Counted from the stretch's first letter, positions 8,533-17,833 are shown. The stretch is DNA of 45,813 bases from Flavobacteriaceae bacterium S0862 (GCA_023015825.1 JALKAW010000011.1:1-45813); one strand, 5' to 3'. Translations and numbers: made by a program. The notes: generated by a model from the letters alone, not told the origin.

Positions 8533-9096
8533 TTAATTGCTTGGAGATTGATGATCGTAGCTATAAATTCTACTCATTTTCCATTCACCATCAACTAAAA
8601 TCCATAGTATAGAATATTTTGCAGTACTAGTTAAGTATTCAGGCTTTTCATTAGGTTCTTTACCATAAAATGCATGTTCGCCTTTTAAAATAGCAGCATA
8701 AAGCTCTCCATTTTTATGCATTGGAAATACTTCTATGCTTCCTTGTACTAATTCTCTTCTAGCTTTATAAGACAAATTTCCCAAGCTCTTCATGCCATTA
8801 ATAAAATCTTCTTTGGTATAGGTTGCACCTCCTTGGTCATGGTAAAACTCGATATCATCAGTTGCTAACTCTTCAAGAATACTTGTGTCAAGTTGATTGT
8901 AAGATAGCTCAAACATTAAGCTGTCTTTTTCTTTTAGTAGATTAAATAGCTCAGCTTTTTCTGAATTATGATTTGAAATTTCTAGGCGCCCATGAACTTG
9001 GTTGTCATTAGCTTCTACTTGCGTCTCACTTTGTTGCTTACAATTAGTAAGCAAGATTGACAGCACTAAAAGGATAAAGGTTGATTTTAATTGCAT
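8533..9096 (-). CDS. Lipoprotein with NTF2-like (DUF4440/SnoaL-type) domain
   Basis: The 187-residue protein starts with a signal peptide ending in a lipobox (LTNC, lipidated Cys near residue 19). From about residue 50 it has the pattern of a DUF4440 NTF2-like domain: an early helix (LLKEKDSLMFELSYNQ), a D.I.F.HDQGG.. turn and a final beta strand with W.LVDGEWKMSRIYSYDH. Such domains are small cone-shaped pockets, sometimes catalytic, more often of unknown ligand. It should face the periplasm. Its own promoter was not identified. Confidence 0.8.
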   Translation of the reverse strand: MQLKSTFILLVLSILLTNCKQQSETQVEANDNQVHGRLEISNHNSEKAELFNLLKEKDSLMFELSYNQLDTSILEELATDDIEFYHDQGGATYTKEDFINGMKSLGNLSYKARRELVQGSIEVFPMHKNGELYAAILKGEHAFYGKEPNEKPEYLTSTAKYSILWILVDGEWKMSRIYSYDHQSPSN

Positions 9097-9153
9097 TTGA
9101 TTGATTTTTTTGATTGATATCTATACGTATGAAATTTATTAAAAGCGTTACAA

Positions 9154-10074
9154 TTAATGCTTACTTTTATTATAATCCAGTATTTCCTTAGGAAGCTGTT
9201 TTCCTTTGTTTTTTGCTAAATAGCGACGAAGAACACCGCCTTTTATGTGATTAATATCAAACTCTATTAAAAAAGCATCAGGATCTACTTTGTCTATAAC
9301 GCGATGCATTTTTCGAATATCAATTCTATTTATTACCGAATGAATAATATCAAATTTTAGCATTTCCCCACTGCTTCCATACCCTTTTTCACCTTTATAA
9401 ATGGTCATTCCTGCACCAAGTTCATTAATGATAGCTAACTTAATTTCCTTGTGGTGTTTCGATACAATCATGACTCCAATAAAATCTTCAAACCCTTCAA
9501 TAAGTAAGTCAATAACTTTTGCAGTAACGATATAGGTAAGTATAGAGTACATAGCTATTTCAACTGAAAGTACAAAGGCAGTGATACTAAATAGAACAAT
9601 ATTAAAATAAAGAATAATTTGACCAATACTAAAACCAAATCTATCATTAAGAAAAACTCCTAATATTTCAGAACCATCAAGTACTGAACCATTTTTAACG
9701 GTTAAACCAATACCTGCACCAACAAATAAACCACCAAAAATTGATATCAATAATTTATCTTCTGTAACGGTATTAAATTCAACAAAATGTATTACTAAGG
9801 CTAACCCAATAATACTAAAAATAGACTTGATTAAAATTCGCTTAGATAGTGTAAAGTAGGCAAGAATTAAAAACGGAATATTAATAAGTACTAAGAGAAT
9901 TGAAACGTTAACGCTTTCAAATTGTGAGTTTAATAAAATGGCAGTACCTGTAACACCTCCATCCAAAAAATCGTTCGGTAATAAAAAGGCCTTTAAACCA
10001 ATACTAGCCAAAAAAATCCCAAGGGCAATTTGGAAATATTCTGATACGTAAGTATATATTTTCTTATTTGTCAT
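9154..10074 (-). CDS. YitT family membrane protein
   Basis: A 306-residue integral membrane protein with five or six hydrophobic helices (about residues 12-190) and a C-terminal cytoplasmic DUF2179 domain (about 215-300, with DPDAFLIEFDINHIKGG), the standard YitT layout. The molecular function of the family is not established. It lies six bases after the M28 peptidase gene, so the two are probably an operon. Confidence 0.88.
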   Translation of the reverse strand: MTNKKIYTYVSEYFQIALGIFLASIGLKAFLLPNDFLDGGVTGTAILLNSQFESVNVSILLVLINIPFLILAYFTLSKRILIKSIFSIIGLALVIHFVEFNTVTEDKLLISIFGGLFVGAGIGLTVKNGSVLDGSEILGVFLNDRFGFSIGQIILYFNIVLFSITAFVLSVEIAMYSILTYIVTAKVIDLLIEGFEDFIGVMIVSKHHKEIKLAIINELGAGMTIYKGEKGYGSSGEMLKFDIIHSVINRIDIRKMHRVIDKVDPDAFLIEFDINHIKGGVLRRYLAKNKGKQLPKEILDYNKSKH

Positions 10075-10080
10075 AAATAT

Positions 10081-11697
10081 TTATTCCCTTGCAGCTTTAA
10101 ACTCACTACCATCATACCATTTAGGAAAATAATCTTCGTTAGCTAATTTTAATCCTACATTGAAAAATAATTGTAAGTCTAGTTGAATACCACTCAATTC
10201 TGTAGTTTCAGGATTGTATTCGTCAGAAGGTTGATGATATTTAACCATTCGATAATTATCATTATACTTTTTTATGTCTTCAATACTAATGTCAAATCCT
10301 TCATAAGCACCACTTGCATACAAAGCAGGTATGCCAATTTTAGCAAAATTAAAGTGGTCAGATCTAAAGAAATAGCCTTTTTCAGCTTCAGGATCTGGAA
10401 TAATGTATCTGCCTTGTTTATTGGCAGCTTCTTCTGCATATTCATCCATTTCAGATTGACCATAACCAGTGATGGTTAAGTCCTTCATTTTTCCAGGACT
10501 ATCTAAGGCATCTATATTAATATTCGCCACTGTTTTTTTAGGATTGAAAATAGGATTCTCAGCATAAAAAGCTGAGCCTAACAACCCTTGTTCTTCAGCT
10601 GTTACAGCAATAAAAGCAATAGAGCGTTTTGTTGGGTTATCTTTCTTAAATGCTTCAGCAATGGCTAATAAACCAGCAGTTCCAGAGGCATTATCTACAG
10701 CGCCATTATATATAGAGTCGCCATCAATAGCTTTTCCAACACCAAAATGGTCCCAATGTCCTGAGTAAATAATTACTTCGTCTTTTCTGTCAGTTCCAGG
10801 AATCATGGCAACTACATTCTTAGACACATCTTTTTTAATACTATTACTGATACTCACCGATACATTTAATCCTAATGGAACAGGCTCGAAGTCTTTATTT
10901 CTAGATAAAGTTTTATAATCTTGCCCTTTCATAGATGAAATTCCAAACATTTTATTGGCACTTTCACCACTTATCCAAGACTCAACATTTAAAAGCGGCA
11001 AATCACTTTCTATAGTTAAGCGAGCACCACTCCAACCAGACTCTACGACATTCCATCCATAGGAAGCAGGCTCTGTGTCGTGAATAATAATAAGTCCATC
11101 TGCGCCTTGTCTTGCTGCTTCTTCGTATTTGTAAGTCCATCGACCATAATAGGTCATTTCGTTACCTTTAAATAACGTTGAATCTCCAGATTTAAATCCA
11201 GGATCATTAATTAAAACAACTGCAGTTTTTCCTTTCCAATCAATACCTTCGTAATCATTCCAATCATATTCTGGCGCCACAATACCATAGCCAGCAAAAA
11301 CCAATTCAGAGTTTTCAAGGCTCACATTTTCCACTGGTTTATTAGTTGTTACCACAAAGTCTTTTAAAGCTTCTAAATTAATACTTGTATTATCTCCAGT
11401 AAATATCATGTTTTCCGAAGGGTTTCCAGTAATTTCCACCAAAGGTACATCTTGAAAAAAACTATTGCCATTACCTGGTACAAGCCCTAATTTTTCAAAC
11501 TCATCTTTTAAATAGTTTACGGTTTTTACTTCACCTGCAGTGAAGGGTTTTCTTCCAAGAAACTCATCTGACGCTAACTGTTCAATATGATTTCCAAGAG
11601 TTTCTTGACTAACTTCAACTAAACCTGTTGTGTCTTTTTTGTCATTCTCACAACTAATAAAAAGTAGTAGTACTAAAAATTTAAAGTAATTCTTCAT
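10081..11697 (-). CDS. M28 family metallopeptidase lipoprotein with PA domain
   Basis: A 538-residue predicted aminopeptidase on the periplasmic side. A signal peptide ends with a lipobox Cys at residue 16 (FISC). A protease-associated (PA) domain spans roughly residues 130-260, inserted before the catalytic domain. M28 co-catalytic zinc residues are all visible: His314 with Asp316 in SGHWDH, Asp335 in VDNASG, Glu368/Glu369 in AEEQGLLG, Asp396 in NIDALD and His448 in SDHF. It should release N-terminal residues from peptides. It is the first gene of a pair with YitT. Confidence 0.92.
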   Translation of the reverse strand: MKNYFKFLVLLLFISCENDKKDTTGLVEVSQETLGNHIEQLASDEFLGRKPFTAGEVKTVNYLKDEFEKLGLVPGNGNSFFQDVPLVEITGNPSENMIFTGDNTSINLEALKDFVVTTNKPVENVSLENSELVFAGYGIVAPEYDWNDYEGIDWKGKTAVVLINDPGFKSGDSTLFKGNEMTYYGRWTYKYEEAARQGADGLIIIHDTEPASYGWNVVESGWSGARLTIESDLPLLNVESWISGESANKMFGISSMKGQDYKTLSRNKDFEPVPLGLNVSVSISNSIKKDVSKNVVAMIPGTDRKDEVIIYSGHWDHFGVGKAIDGDSIYNGAVDNASGTAGLLAIAEAFKKDNPTKRSIAFIAVTAEEQGLLGSAFYAENPIFNPKKTVANINIDALDSPGKMKDLTITGYGQSEMDEYAEEAANKQGRYIIPDPEAEKGYFFRSDHFNFAKIGIPALYASGAYEGFDISIEDIKKYNDNYRMVKYHQPSDEYNPETTELSGIQLDLQLFFNVGLKLANEDYFPKWYDGSEFKAARE

Positions 11698-11781
11698 AAA
11701 TAATATTTTTAATGAGTATTGTAGAAAAACGAAGTTCGACTAATTTTTACATAAAATCAAGGACATCGCATAAATAAGACT

Positions 11782-11789
11782 TAACTTTG
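11782..11789 (+). promoter_or_regulatory. -7 promoter element of the DEAD-box helicase gene
   Basis: TAACTTTG fits TAnnTTTG. No convincing -33 TTG is seen. It would give a leader of about 50 bases before the ATG at 11846. Confidence 0.4.
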
Positions 11790-11845
11790 CAACTTAATAA
11801 AAAAATGGCGCTATAAATAAGAATGTCATTTGCACAATTATTTAT

Positions 11846-13156
11846 ATGTCATTTAATTCCCTAGGCTTATCGGATGCCTTATTAAAAGCCGTTAGTAAAC
11901 AAGGCTACACAACACCATCACCAATCCAACAAAAAGCAATTCCTTTAATTTTAGAAGGAAAAGATGTTTTAGCATCTGCCCAAACAGGAACTGGTAAAAC
12001 CGCAGGTTTTACTTTGCCAATGCTGCAAAAATTGTCACAAGGACAACAAATGCGTAAACGACCAATCCGTGCTTTAGTATTAACGCCAACTAGAGAATTA
12101 GCTGCGCAAGTACATAACAATGTAAAAGCTTATAGTGAGTTTTTAGACATTCGTTCGGCAGTGATATTTGGAGGCGTTAATCAACGACCACAAGTAGCCA
12201 CCATTAGAAATGGTGTCGATATTCTTATTGCCACTCCTGGACGTCTTATAGATTTAAATAGTCAAGGACTATTATCGCTTGCAAAAATTGAAATTTTGGT
12301 TTTAGATGAGGCAGATAGAATGCTTGATATGGGCTTTAAAAGAGATATTGACAAGATAATGAGCTTAATGCCTTCAAGAAGACAAAATTTATTGTTTTCA
12401 GCAACGTTTTCAAGAGAGATAAAAAATCTGGCAAATAGCATATTGCACCATCCTGTTTTGGTTGAAGCAACACCTGAAAACACTACAGTCGATGCTATTG
12501 AACAAAAAGTATATCGTGTTGCAAAGGCGAAGAAAACCGATTTAATTATTAAACTTATTTCTGAAGGTAATTGGAAGCAGGTTTTGGTGTTTAACAGAAC
12601 CAAACATGGTGCTAATAAATTGTGTAAAAAAATGGTTAGTGCAGGTATTTCTGCTTCTGCTATTCATGGAAATAAAAGTCAAGGTGCACGAACAAAAGCC
12701 TTAGCAGGATTTAAAAATGGATCCGTTAGAGTGTTGGTGGCTACAGATATTGCAGCCCGTGGATTAGATATACCTTTATTACCACACGTTGTAAACTTTG
12801 AATTACCTAACATTTCTGAAGATTATGTACACCGTATTGGACGAACTGGTAGAGCAGGAGCAAGTGGTGAAGCTGTGTCTTTAGTAAGTGCCGATGAGAC
12901 AGAGTATTTGAGAGATATAGAAAAGTTAGTAGGTTTAAAAATTCCTGTTGAAATTATGGAAGGTTTTGAGCCAGACCCTAATGCATCAACTAAGCCTATA
13001 AAACAGGGTCAAGGAGGGGGAAGAAACCAACGAAGATCTAATAAACCAAAATCTCAAAGTTCAAGAAGATCTGCTGATGGTGGTGATTCAGGAAATAGTA
13101 GAAATACTAGCAGAAATAAAAGCAGAAGCCGAAATCGTAATAGAAATAGACGTTAA
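11846..13156 (+). CDS. DEAD-box RNA helicase (RhlE-like)
   Basis: A 436-residue ATP-dependent RNA helicase. Motifs in order: Q motif near 22-30, Walker A AQTGTGKT (45-52), PTRELA (81-86), DEAD (154-157), SAT (185-187), ARGLDIP (305-311) and HRIGRTGR (329-336). The tail after residue 375 is low-complexity, rich in Gly, Asn, Arg and Ser, and ends in RN repeats, as in RhlE and CsdA-type helicases that act on structured RNA and ribosome assembly. Which of these it is cannot be settled. Two small genes follow at 3 bases and by overlap. Confidence 0.94.
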   Translation: MSFNSLGLSDALLKAVSKQGYTTPSPIQQKAIPLILEGKDVLASAQTGTGKTAGFTLPMLQKLSQGQQMRKRPIRALVLTPTRELAAQVHNNVKAYSEFLDIRSAVIFGGVNQRPQVATIRNGVDILIATPGRLIDLNSQGLLSLAKIEILVLDEADRMLDMGFKRDIDKIMSLMPSRRQNLLFSATFSREIKNLANSILHHPVLVEATPENTTVDAIEQKVYRVAKAKKTDLIIKLISEGNWKQVLVFNRTKHGANKLCKKMVSAGISASAIHGNKSQGARTKALAGFKNGSVRVLVATDIAARGLDIPLLPHVVNFELPNISEDYVHRIGRTGRAGASGEAVSLVSADETEYLRDIEKLVGLKIPVEIMEGFEPDPNASTKPIKQGQGGGRNQRRSNKPKSQSSRRSADGGDSGNSRNTSRNKSRSRNRNRNRR

Positions 13157-13159
13157 ATA

Positions 13160-13384
13160 ATGACTACCGAGTTACGAAACAAAATAATTGACGTTTGCAA
13201 TACCAAAATAGCTCAAAAAGGAAACACTGTTGGTTTGTCATTCTATGCATTTTTTGCCAATAAGAATGATAACCCAGAGCTATTGATGGAAGCTGCCACG
13301 TGGTGGATACAAACACACCAATTAGACCATTTTGAAAAGGCTGTAAAAATAAAATCACTAATTAATAATGATATCTCAACCTAA
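13160..13384 (+). CDS. DUF6500-like small protein
   Basis: A 74-residue soluble protein with an acidic/basic helix pattern and a conserved-looking centre ([13 protein letters not shown], then [18 protein letters not shown]). It resembles the DUF6500 family found beside helicase or VF530 genes in Bacteroidota and Proteobacteria; the function is unknown. It starts three bases after the helicase stop and overlaps the next gene by 17 bases, so these three are very probably one transcript. Confidence 0.72.
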   Translation: MTTELRNKIIDVCNTKIAQKGNTVGLSFYAFFANKNDNPELLMEAATWWIQTHQLDHFEKAVKIKSLINNDIST

Positions 13385-13595
13385 TAACCCTTTACATGGT
13401 GTAAAACTAGAACAAATCATTAACGATTTGGTAGCACGTTATGGTTGGGAATATTTAGGTTACAACATTAACATACGCTGTTTTACACACGATCCTTCTG
13501 TAAAGTCGAGTTTAAAATTTTTACGTCGTACGCCTTGGGCTCGAACTAAGGTTGAAAATATGTATTTAGAGATGTTGAGGAAGCAGAGAAATTAG
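13368..13595 (+). CDS. VF530 family (DUF2132) small DNA-binding-like protein
   Basis: A 75-residue protein matching VF530/DUF2132: N-terminal [12 protein letters not shown], then [23 protein letters not shown] and the closing [20 protein letters not shown]. The family is a small helical fold suggested to bind DNA; a cellular role is not established. The start at 13368 lies inside the preceding gene in another frame, consistent with translational coupling. Confidence 0.85.
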   Translation: MISQPNNPLHGVKLEQIINDLVARYGWEYLGYNINIRCFTHDPSVKSSLKFLRRTPWARTKVENMYLEMLRKQRN

Positions 13596-13621
13596 AAATA
13601 ATAAATTCACGCGAGGTTAAT

Positions 13622-14068
13622 TTATTGTCTTTCAAATCTAACTTTTCTAACACCATGGTCAGTGTTCCATTGTTTAATTTCTATAAAATTAAACTTTCTA
13701 TATAAGTCACTTGCAGGCTTGTTTTTTACTCCTGTTTCTACCATAAAGGGTTTTGAATCATATAATTTTAAAACAAACGTCATTAATTCTTGTGCTATGC
13801 CTTGCCTGAAAAAATCTGGGTTTACAACTAGGCTTTGAATATGCGTAAAAGTATTGTGATGTTTAATTTCAATGACTCCTGCTAGCACTTCATTTTTAAA
13901 ATACCCAAAAAAATCATTTTTACTATCTATATAACTCTCAAGAGGTCTTTTTAAAGGATGAAAATCGATGGCATCTAACAATTTTGCCTCTACAGCATAG
14001 GACACTTGAAAGACGAAACGTATGTTTTGAGATACGTCTGTATCTTTATTTTGAAGTTTTTGAATCAT
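13622..14068 (-). CDS. GNAT family N-acetyltransferase
   Basis: A 148-residue single-domain acetyltransferase. The acetyl-CoA loop is represented by VNPDFFRQGIAQELM (a variant of the Q/RxxGxG/A motif), preceded by the strand carrying GVIEIK and followed by VETGVKNKPASDLYRKFNF. The substrate is unknown. Its start overlaps the stop of the upstream DUF6090 gene by four bases, so the two are coupled. Confidence 0.85.
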   Translation of the reverse strand: MIQKLQNKDTDVSQNIRFVFQVSYAVEAKLLDAIDFHPLKRPLESYIDSKNDFFGYFKNEVLAGVIEIKHHNTFTHIQSLVVNPDFFRQGIAQELMTFVLKLYDSKPFMVETGVKNKPASDLYRKFNFIEIKQWNTDHGVRKVRFERQ

Positions 14069-14802
14069 TTTTTCAATAGTTCTTTATCAATGAGTTCAAT
14101 GAGTTCTTGATTCTTTTCTATACAACTATTTCGTAATTGAATCTCTACTAGTCTTTGCGAACGCAAGAATGTTAAAATACTTCTGAATATTCTGGATTCA
14201 ATTATTTCTTGATAGTCGAAAGGTCTTGATTTATGCTCTAAAAATGTACTAAAGTCAATAGACTCTCTTTCAATTAGTTCTAGCCATTTAGGTAATATTA
14301 CGGGGAAATTTCCTTCTGAAAGTCTAGTGTATTCGGCTATTTCTGGATAGGATATTTCATATAAATCAATGATTGATTCTCGAAGCTCTTTTGATTGAAT
14401 GATTTCAACACCATGAGATATGATTGCCTCATAACCAGAAGACTTCCATCTGGATGTTTCCCAATAGGTAGCTCGACGAAAATGTTTGTCAAGTGAGTCA
14501 TTATAAATTTTGGTAACATTTATGTTGTTTAATATTATATCAATTGAATTTATAACGTCATTCGTGATTTCAATATCTTCTTGAAATTGAATCGTGTTAA
14601 ATTCAACATTTTCTTTGATATCAAAGAGAATTTCGCGACTCTTTTTGATACTCTTTTTTTCTTCATTCCAATTATTAATAGAAAGCGCTATTAAGATACC
14701 AATTACTACAAGTATAATTTCACCAATAGCATATTTAAGGTATTTGCCTGTTTTTCCTGTTTCCATAAAGTTATATCTTATATGTCTGAAGAATTTAATC
14801 AT
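14065..14802 (-). CDS. DUF6090 family protein (copy 1)
   Basis: A 245-residue protein. The first 50 residues hold the DUF6090 signature: MIKFFRHIRY, then KTGKYLKYAIGEI, one transmembrane helix (about residues 25-44) and NNWNEEKK. The remainder is predicted helical, charged and extracytoplasmic, with coiled-coil character. The function of the family is unknown. It is seven bases after a diverged paralogue in the same orientation, an evident tandem duplication, and is followed by a coupled GNAT gene. Confidence 0.85.
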   Translation of the reverse strand: MIKFFRHIRYNFMETGKTGKYLKYAIGEIILVVIGILIALSINNWNEEKKSIKKSREILFDIKENVEFNTIQFQEDIEITNDVINSIDIILNNINVTKIYNDSLDKHFRRATYWETSRWKSSGYEAIISHGVEIIQSKELRESIIDLYEISYPEIAEYTRLSEGNFPVILPKWLELIERESIDFSTFLEHKSRPFDYQEIIESRIFRSILTFLRSQRLVEIQLRNSCIEKNQELIELIDKELLKK

Positions 14803-14809
14803 ACTTTTA

Positions 14810-15553
14810 TTAGTTGAGTTCCTGCTTAATCAATTCTAAAATTCTTTTAATTGATCGCATTAGTTCAATTTCTTCACCTAACAAATCGTAACTCCAGGTT
14901 GTCTCATTATTGATATAATTATAGACTCTAAAATCTTTAAAAAAACGATCGTAATCTGATTGAAACCCTTCATTAACAAAAGTTTTATAACCAAGAGCAT
15001 TTTGTTTTCCAATGTTTATATATTCACTTGTTGTAGAATAAAATTGGGTGCCTAATAAACTAATTTCTTGAATTTCTTGTTCCATGTCATTAACCATATC
15101 TTCAAACGAAGCTAGCTGATTTTTAAGTTCGACATTTGAGATTAGATTAATTTGCCCAGACGTAATAACCGAATTTAACAAGCCTTTTCTTGGATTGAAA
15201 GTCCATACATTTTGTATATGAAATTGGAGTGAATCAAATTTGACTTCTGGAATATCACTAATGTCTGTATTAAAATAGGTCATTATTTTATTTGCACTAT
15301 CAATTGAATTTTGATGTAATTGAAGCACATTTTCCAAGCGGTTAAAATTGATTGTGAACTCTACTTCAAGCCCATCTAAGAGTTCTTGTTCTTGAGAATT
15401 CATTTTTCGTTGTTCATTCCAGTTATTAACTTGTAGTGCAAGTAGAATTCCAACCATCACAAGAATGATCTCACCAATAGCATACTTAAAGTATTTACCA
15501 GTTTTGTTTTTTTTCATAAGGTCGTAGCGTATTCTTCTGAAGAATTTAATCAT
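14810..15553 (-). CDS. DUF6090 family protein (copy 2)
   Basis: A 247-residue paralogue of the following gene. It has the same N-terminal layout, MIKFFRRIRYDLMKK, KTGKYFKYAIGEI, one membrane helix (about 27-44) and NNWNEQRK, whereas the C-terminal 200 residues differ strongly between the copies. That pattern, a conserved membrane anchor with a divergent outer domain, suggests different partners for a shared anchoring step. It lies 79 bases after the XRE regulator gene; no clear promoter was found in that gap. Confidence 0.85.
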   Translation of the reverse strand: MIKFFRRIRYDLMKKNKTGKYFKYAIGEIILVMVGILLALQVNNWNEQRKMNSQEQELLDGLEVEFTINFNRLENVLQLHQNSIDSANKIMTYFNTDISDIPEVKFDSLQFHIQNVWTFNPRKGLLNSVITSGQINLISNVELKNQLASFEDMVNDMEQEIQEISLLGTQFYSTTSEYINIGKQNALGYKTFVNEGFQSDYDRFFKDFRVYNYINNETTWSYDLLGEEIELMRSIKRILELIKQELN

Positions 15554-15632
15554 TGAATAATTGGTTAATACCTCGAAGATAAAACAATAAATTAACTTGT
15601 AGTTTGAGAAGTGAAGGCTAATTACGCCCAGT

Positions 15633-16208
15633 TTATTTTAGAAATTTAATGCAAGGATAGTACTTAGCCTCTTTTTTGTTGTTAATTCTAAAAGTATTGA
15701 ACAACACAAATAGTAGATTAATTATATACATAATTACTGTAGTTGTTAAAACCGTACTTAGGCTAAAACTATCTATAACCCCAGTTTTAGATAGGAGAAA
15801 CAACGAGAATGGCATAAAAAACAGAAGAATTGTCCATGTGATTTCAAAGTTAATGAGATCTCTCCCTAAGGTGTTAATGTTTTTAATTTTATCTTTTTTT
15901 GCAGTCCATAACATAAAAGGGACTATAATACCAAGTAATGGAAAAAACAAGAATGTAAGTGCAGAAAGATTGAGATACACTAAATAGCTGTTGTCTTCTT
16001 TTATAGCCCAATCAATTAACTCGTCTGGATTTATATTTAATGCATTGGCTAAACGTTTTAGTGAATCTCCAGTTGGGTTGGTGTAACCATTTTCAATACG
16101 TTGAATCGTTCTTAAACTTAAGCCAGATGCTTCAGAAAGAACTTCTTGAGACATGCCTTTTTGATGTCGCAATGCTTTTAATTTTATTGATAGGTGGTTC
16201 TTATCCAT
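15633..16208 (-). CDS. XRE-family transcriptional regulator with DUF4870-like membrane domain
   Basis: A 191-residue protein with a Cro/CI-type helix-turn-helix at residues 7-62 (GMSQEVLSEASGLSLRTIQRIENG) and then three or four hydrophobic segments (about 76-100, 120-142 and 148-168). The middle part (IVPFMLWTAKKDK, then LGRDLINFEITW) resembles DUF4870. A DNA-binding domain tethered to the membrane suggests a one-component sensor. Its start overlaps the stop of the upstream membrane-protein gene by eight bases. Its targets are unknown; three copies of a CGACAT motif lie before that upstream gene. Confidence 0.85.
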   Translation of the reverse strand: MDKNHLSIKLKALRHQKGMSQEVLSEASGLSLRTIQRIENGYTNPTGDSLKRLANALNINPDELIDWAIKEDNSYLVYLNLSALTFLFFPLLGIIVPFMLWTAKKDKIKNINTLGRDLINFEITWTILLFFMPFSLFLLSKTGVIDSFSLSTVLTTTVIMYIINLLFVLFNTFRINNKKEAKYYPCIKFLK

Positions 16209-16686
16209 TGTCTATAGTATTCATTGTCTTTGTAACTGTCTTTCTGTGTCTCATGATGATAATTGTTATGGCACCTATTAAAAACCCAGGAATCAATTGA
16301 ATTAGAGAGCCGTAAACCATTTGTTGAAATGCCGCTTGTCCAAAGTTATCAAAATAAAGGCTATAATGCGTTCCAATATTCCATTTGGTATCAATCCACC
16401 AAAGTACAGCAACAGGTAATCTTGAAATTGGTGAAAATATAGCTAAACTCAAAAGGAGAATTAGATATGCGTTCTTTTCCTTATACAATTTAATTCCCCA
16501 ATAAATGGCAAATCCTAAGGTGAGCCAGAGTAGTCCAATAATAAAAATAGCGCCTTCTGGTAATCCAGCCAATTCAAGTGAAAAGCGAATTGGCGTTAAA
16601 ACCAAAGCAATTAGTACTGGTGCTTTGGAGAGGAGAAGTGCTCGTTTAACTATTGATTTTTGATTATTGTTTGTTTTTGTTTTCAT
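16201..16686 (-). CDS. Membrane protein coupled to the XRE regulator
   Basis: A 161-residue protein with four predicted transmembrane helices (roughly residues 18-38, 42-62, 70-90 and 120-142) and a basic C terminus. I choose the ATG at 16686 (MKTKTNNNQK) over an in-frame ATG at 16752 because a -7 promoter element lies between them at 16715-16722. The family is not recognised. The eight-base overlap with the XRE-membrane regulator gene suggests that the two work together, for example as sensor and effector. Confidence 0.72.
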   Translation of the reverse strand: MKTKTNNNQKSIVKRALLLSKAPVLIALVLTPIRFSLELAGLPEGAIFIIGLLWLTLGFAIYWGIKLYKEKNAYLILLLSLAIFSPISRLPVAVLWWIDTKWNIGTHYSLYFDNFGQAAFQQMVYGSLIQLIPGFLIGAITIIIMRHRKTVTKTMNTIDNG

Positions 16687-16714
16687 TTGTGTGACTACGA
16701 TTATTTGTCTGAAA

Positions 16715-16722
16715 CAAAAGTA
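16715..16722 (-). promoter_or_regulatory. -7 promoter element for the membrane protein-XRE operon
   Basis: On the minus strand TACTTTTG fits TAnnTTTG and lies 28 bases before the ATG at 16686. A -33 TTG is not evident; the -33 region is occupied by the CGACAT repeats. Confidence 0.45.
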
Positions 16723-16742
16723 AAACATGTACTTTGACATTG

Positions 16743-16774
16743 ATGTCGTCATGGTGCCGACATTATTACGACAT
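16743..16774. promoter_or_regulatory. Three CGACAT/ATGTCG hexamers, candidate operator
   Basis: ATGTCG at 16743-16748, CGACAT at 16758-16763 and CGACAT at 16769-16774. The two direct copies are spaced 11 bases, about one helical turn, and the outer pair forms an 8-bp inverted repeat (GATGTCGT / ACGACATC). They lie just upstream of the -7 element, so a regulator binding here could control the operon. The XRE protein encoded by the operon is the first candidate. Confidence 0.4.
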
Positions 16775-16923
16775 CTGTGCTAATTATATAATAAGGTATG
16801 TGTTGAATTTGAAAATGTGGCGAAAACTAAAAGATGGTTTTTATTTATTAAATATAGTAAATCGTAATAACTAAAAATAGTTAATTATAGTTTTTACATA
16901 AGATTATTTTCATTACTCAATGC

Positions 16924-16959
16924 ATAGGCAAACACTTTCCTAAGAAAATATTTGCCTAT
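16924..16959. terminator. Hairpin downstream of the exported protein gene
   Basis: ATAGGCAAA at 16924-16932 pairs with TTTGCCTAT at 16951-16959 (9 bp). It follows the minus-strand stop at 16972 but lacks a clear U tract, so it may be a terminator or an RNA-stabilising hairpin. Confidence 0.35.
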
Positions 16960-16971
16960 ATATAAAGTTTA

Positions 16972-17799
16972 TTATTGTCTTACATCTGAAGATTTATCTA
17001 CAATGGCATTTTCTGGTTTTACCATTTTTTGCTCATCAAATTCTCCATTGGTTTTGTAGTTATAAATTGCATGATCACCATATTGTTGTTTTAAATCTAG
17101 ACTTTTAGTAGTCATTAACATTGGGAATTTTAAACCATTCACATTACCTGTATATGTGTTAATTCTTAGCATAGGACCAAAAACCTCTTTGTCTTTTGGT
17201 AATTTTAATACATCTAATAATGGACCATAGCCAACAGTATATTCATACCCATTAAGAATATAGGTTTGTGTGTCAATATATAGCGTGAAGGTGTCTTTAG
17301 CAGATTTTCCTATAATTGGAGATTCTGTAAAGCTCATTTTAATTTTAAATACTTCATTTTTAAAAGCTGGATGTATTATCTGGGTTACTTCACCTAAAGT
17401 TACATTGTTATCTTGTGTTAACCAAGGTAGGTTTATATAATAATAATACACAGAGTGTTGATGATTTGGTGGATTTCCAGAGCGCCAATCGGTGGTCCAT
17501 ACTTCACTACCATCATAAGTTAATTGTGACCCAAATAATGGCCAATATTGGTAAGAACGTCTAGTTTGCATATCAACAGTTTGATCCGCAACCCAAAATC
17601 TAACAAATCCTAAAGATTCGCTGTGCATTGAATTAGTAAAGCTTAAGGTTTTAAGGCTCTTCCATTCATCATAACCTCCATGAGCTTTGATCATTTTTTC
17701 AATAACCTCTTTTGTTTCATTTGAAGCATATTTTTCTTGGCTGAAGCTATTTCCAATAACTAATAAACCAAACATTAGTGATAAAATTGATGTTTTCAT
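16972..17799 (-). CDS. Exported protein of unknown function (DUF6503-like)
   Basis: A 275-residue protein with a cleavable signal peptide (about residues 1-20, ending NSFSQ). The mature start has ETKEVIEKMIKAHGGYDEW, then LKTLSFTNSMH, a layout like that of LolA/outer-membrane-lipoprotein-sorting-like beta proteins and the DUF6503 group of Bacteroidota. Two later beta-rich stretches end with KFPMLMTTKSLDL. No catalytic motif is visible. It is divergent from the LytS-type kinase gene, so the two could share an upstream region. Family assignment is tentative. Confidence 0.6.
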   Translation of the reverse strand: MKTSILSLMFGLLVIGNSFSQEKYASNETKEVIEKMIKAHGGYDEWKSLKTLSFTNSMHSESLGFVRFWVADQTVDMQTRRSYQYWPLFGSQLTYDGSEVWTTDWRSGNPPNHQHSVYYYYINLPWLTQDNNVTLGEVTQIIHPAFKNEVFKIKMSFTESPIIGKSAKDTFTLYIDTQTYILNGYEYTVGYGPLLDVLKLPKDKEVFGPMLRINTYTGNVNGLKFPMLMTTKSLDLKQQYGDHAIYNYKTNGEFDEQKMVKPENAIVDKSSDVRQ

Positions 17800-17825
17800 T
17801 TCTTTTTGTTTTTTTGATTATGAAT

Positions 17826-17833
17826 CAAATTTA
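17826..17833 (-). promoter_or_regulatory. -7 element for the exported protein gene
   Basis: Minus-strand TAAATTTG fits TAnnTTTG, 26 bases before the ATG at 17799. No -33 element is evident. Confidence 0.35.

Noticed and set aside
13587-13620. AATAAATT/AATTTATT inverted repeat between the VF530 and GNAT genes
   Set aside because: Eight A/T-only pairs without a U tract; likely chance in AT-rich DNA.
16687-16752. Longer start of the membrane protein at 16752
   Set aside because: A -7 element lies downstream of it and the extra residues do not resemble a conserved N terminus.
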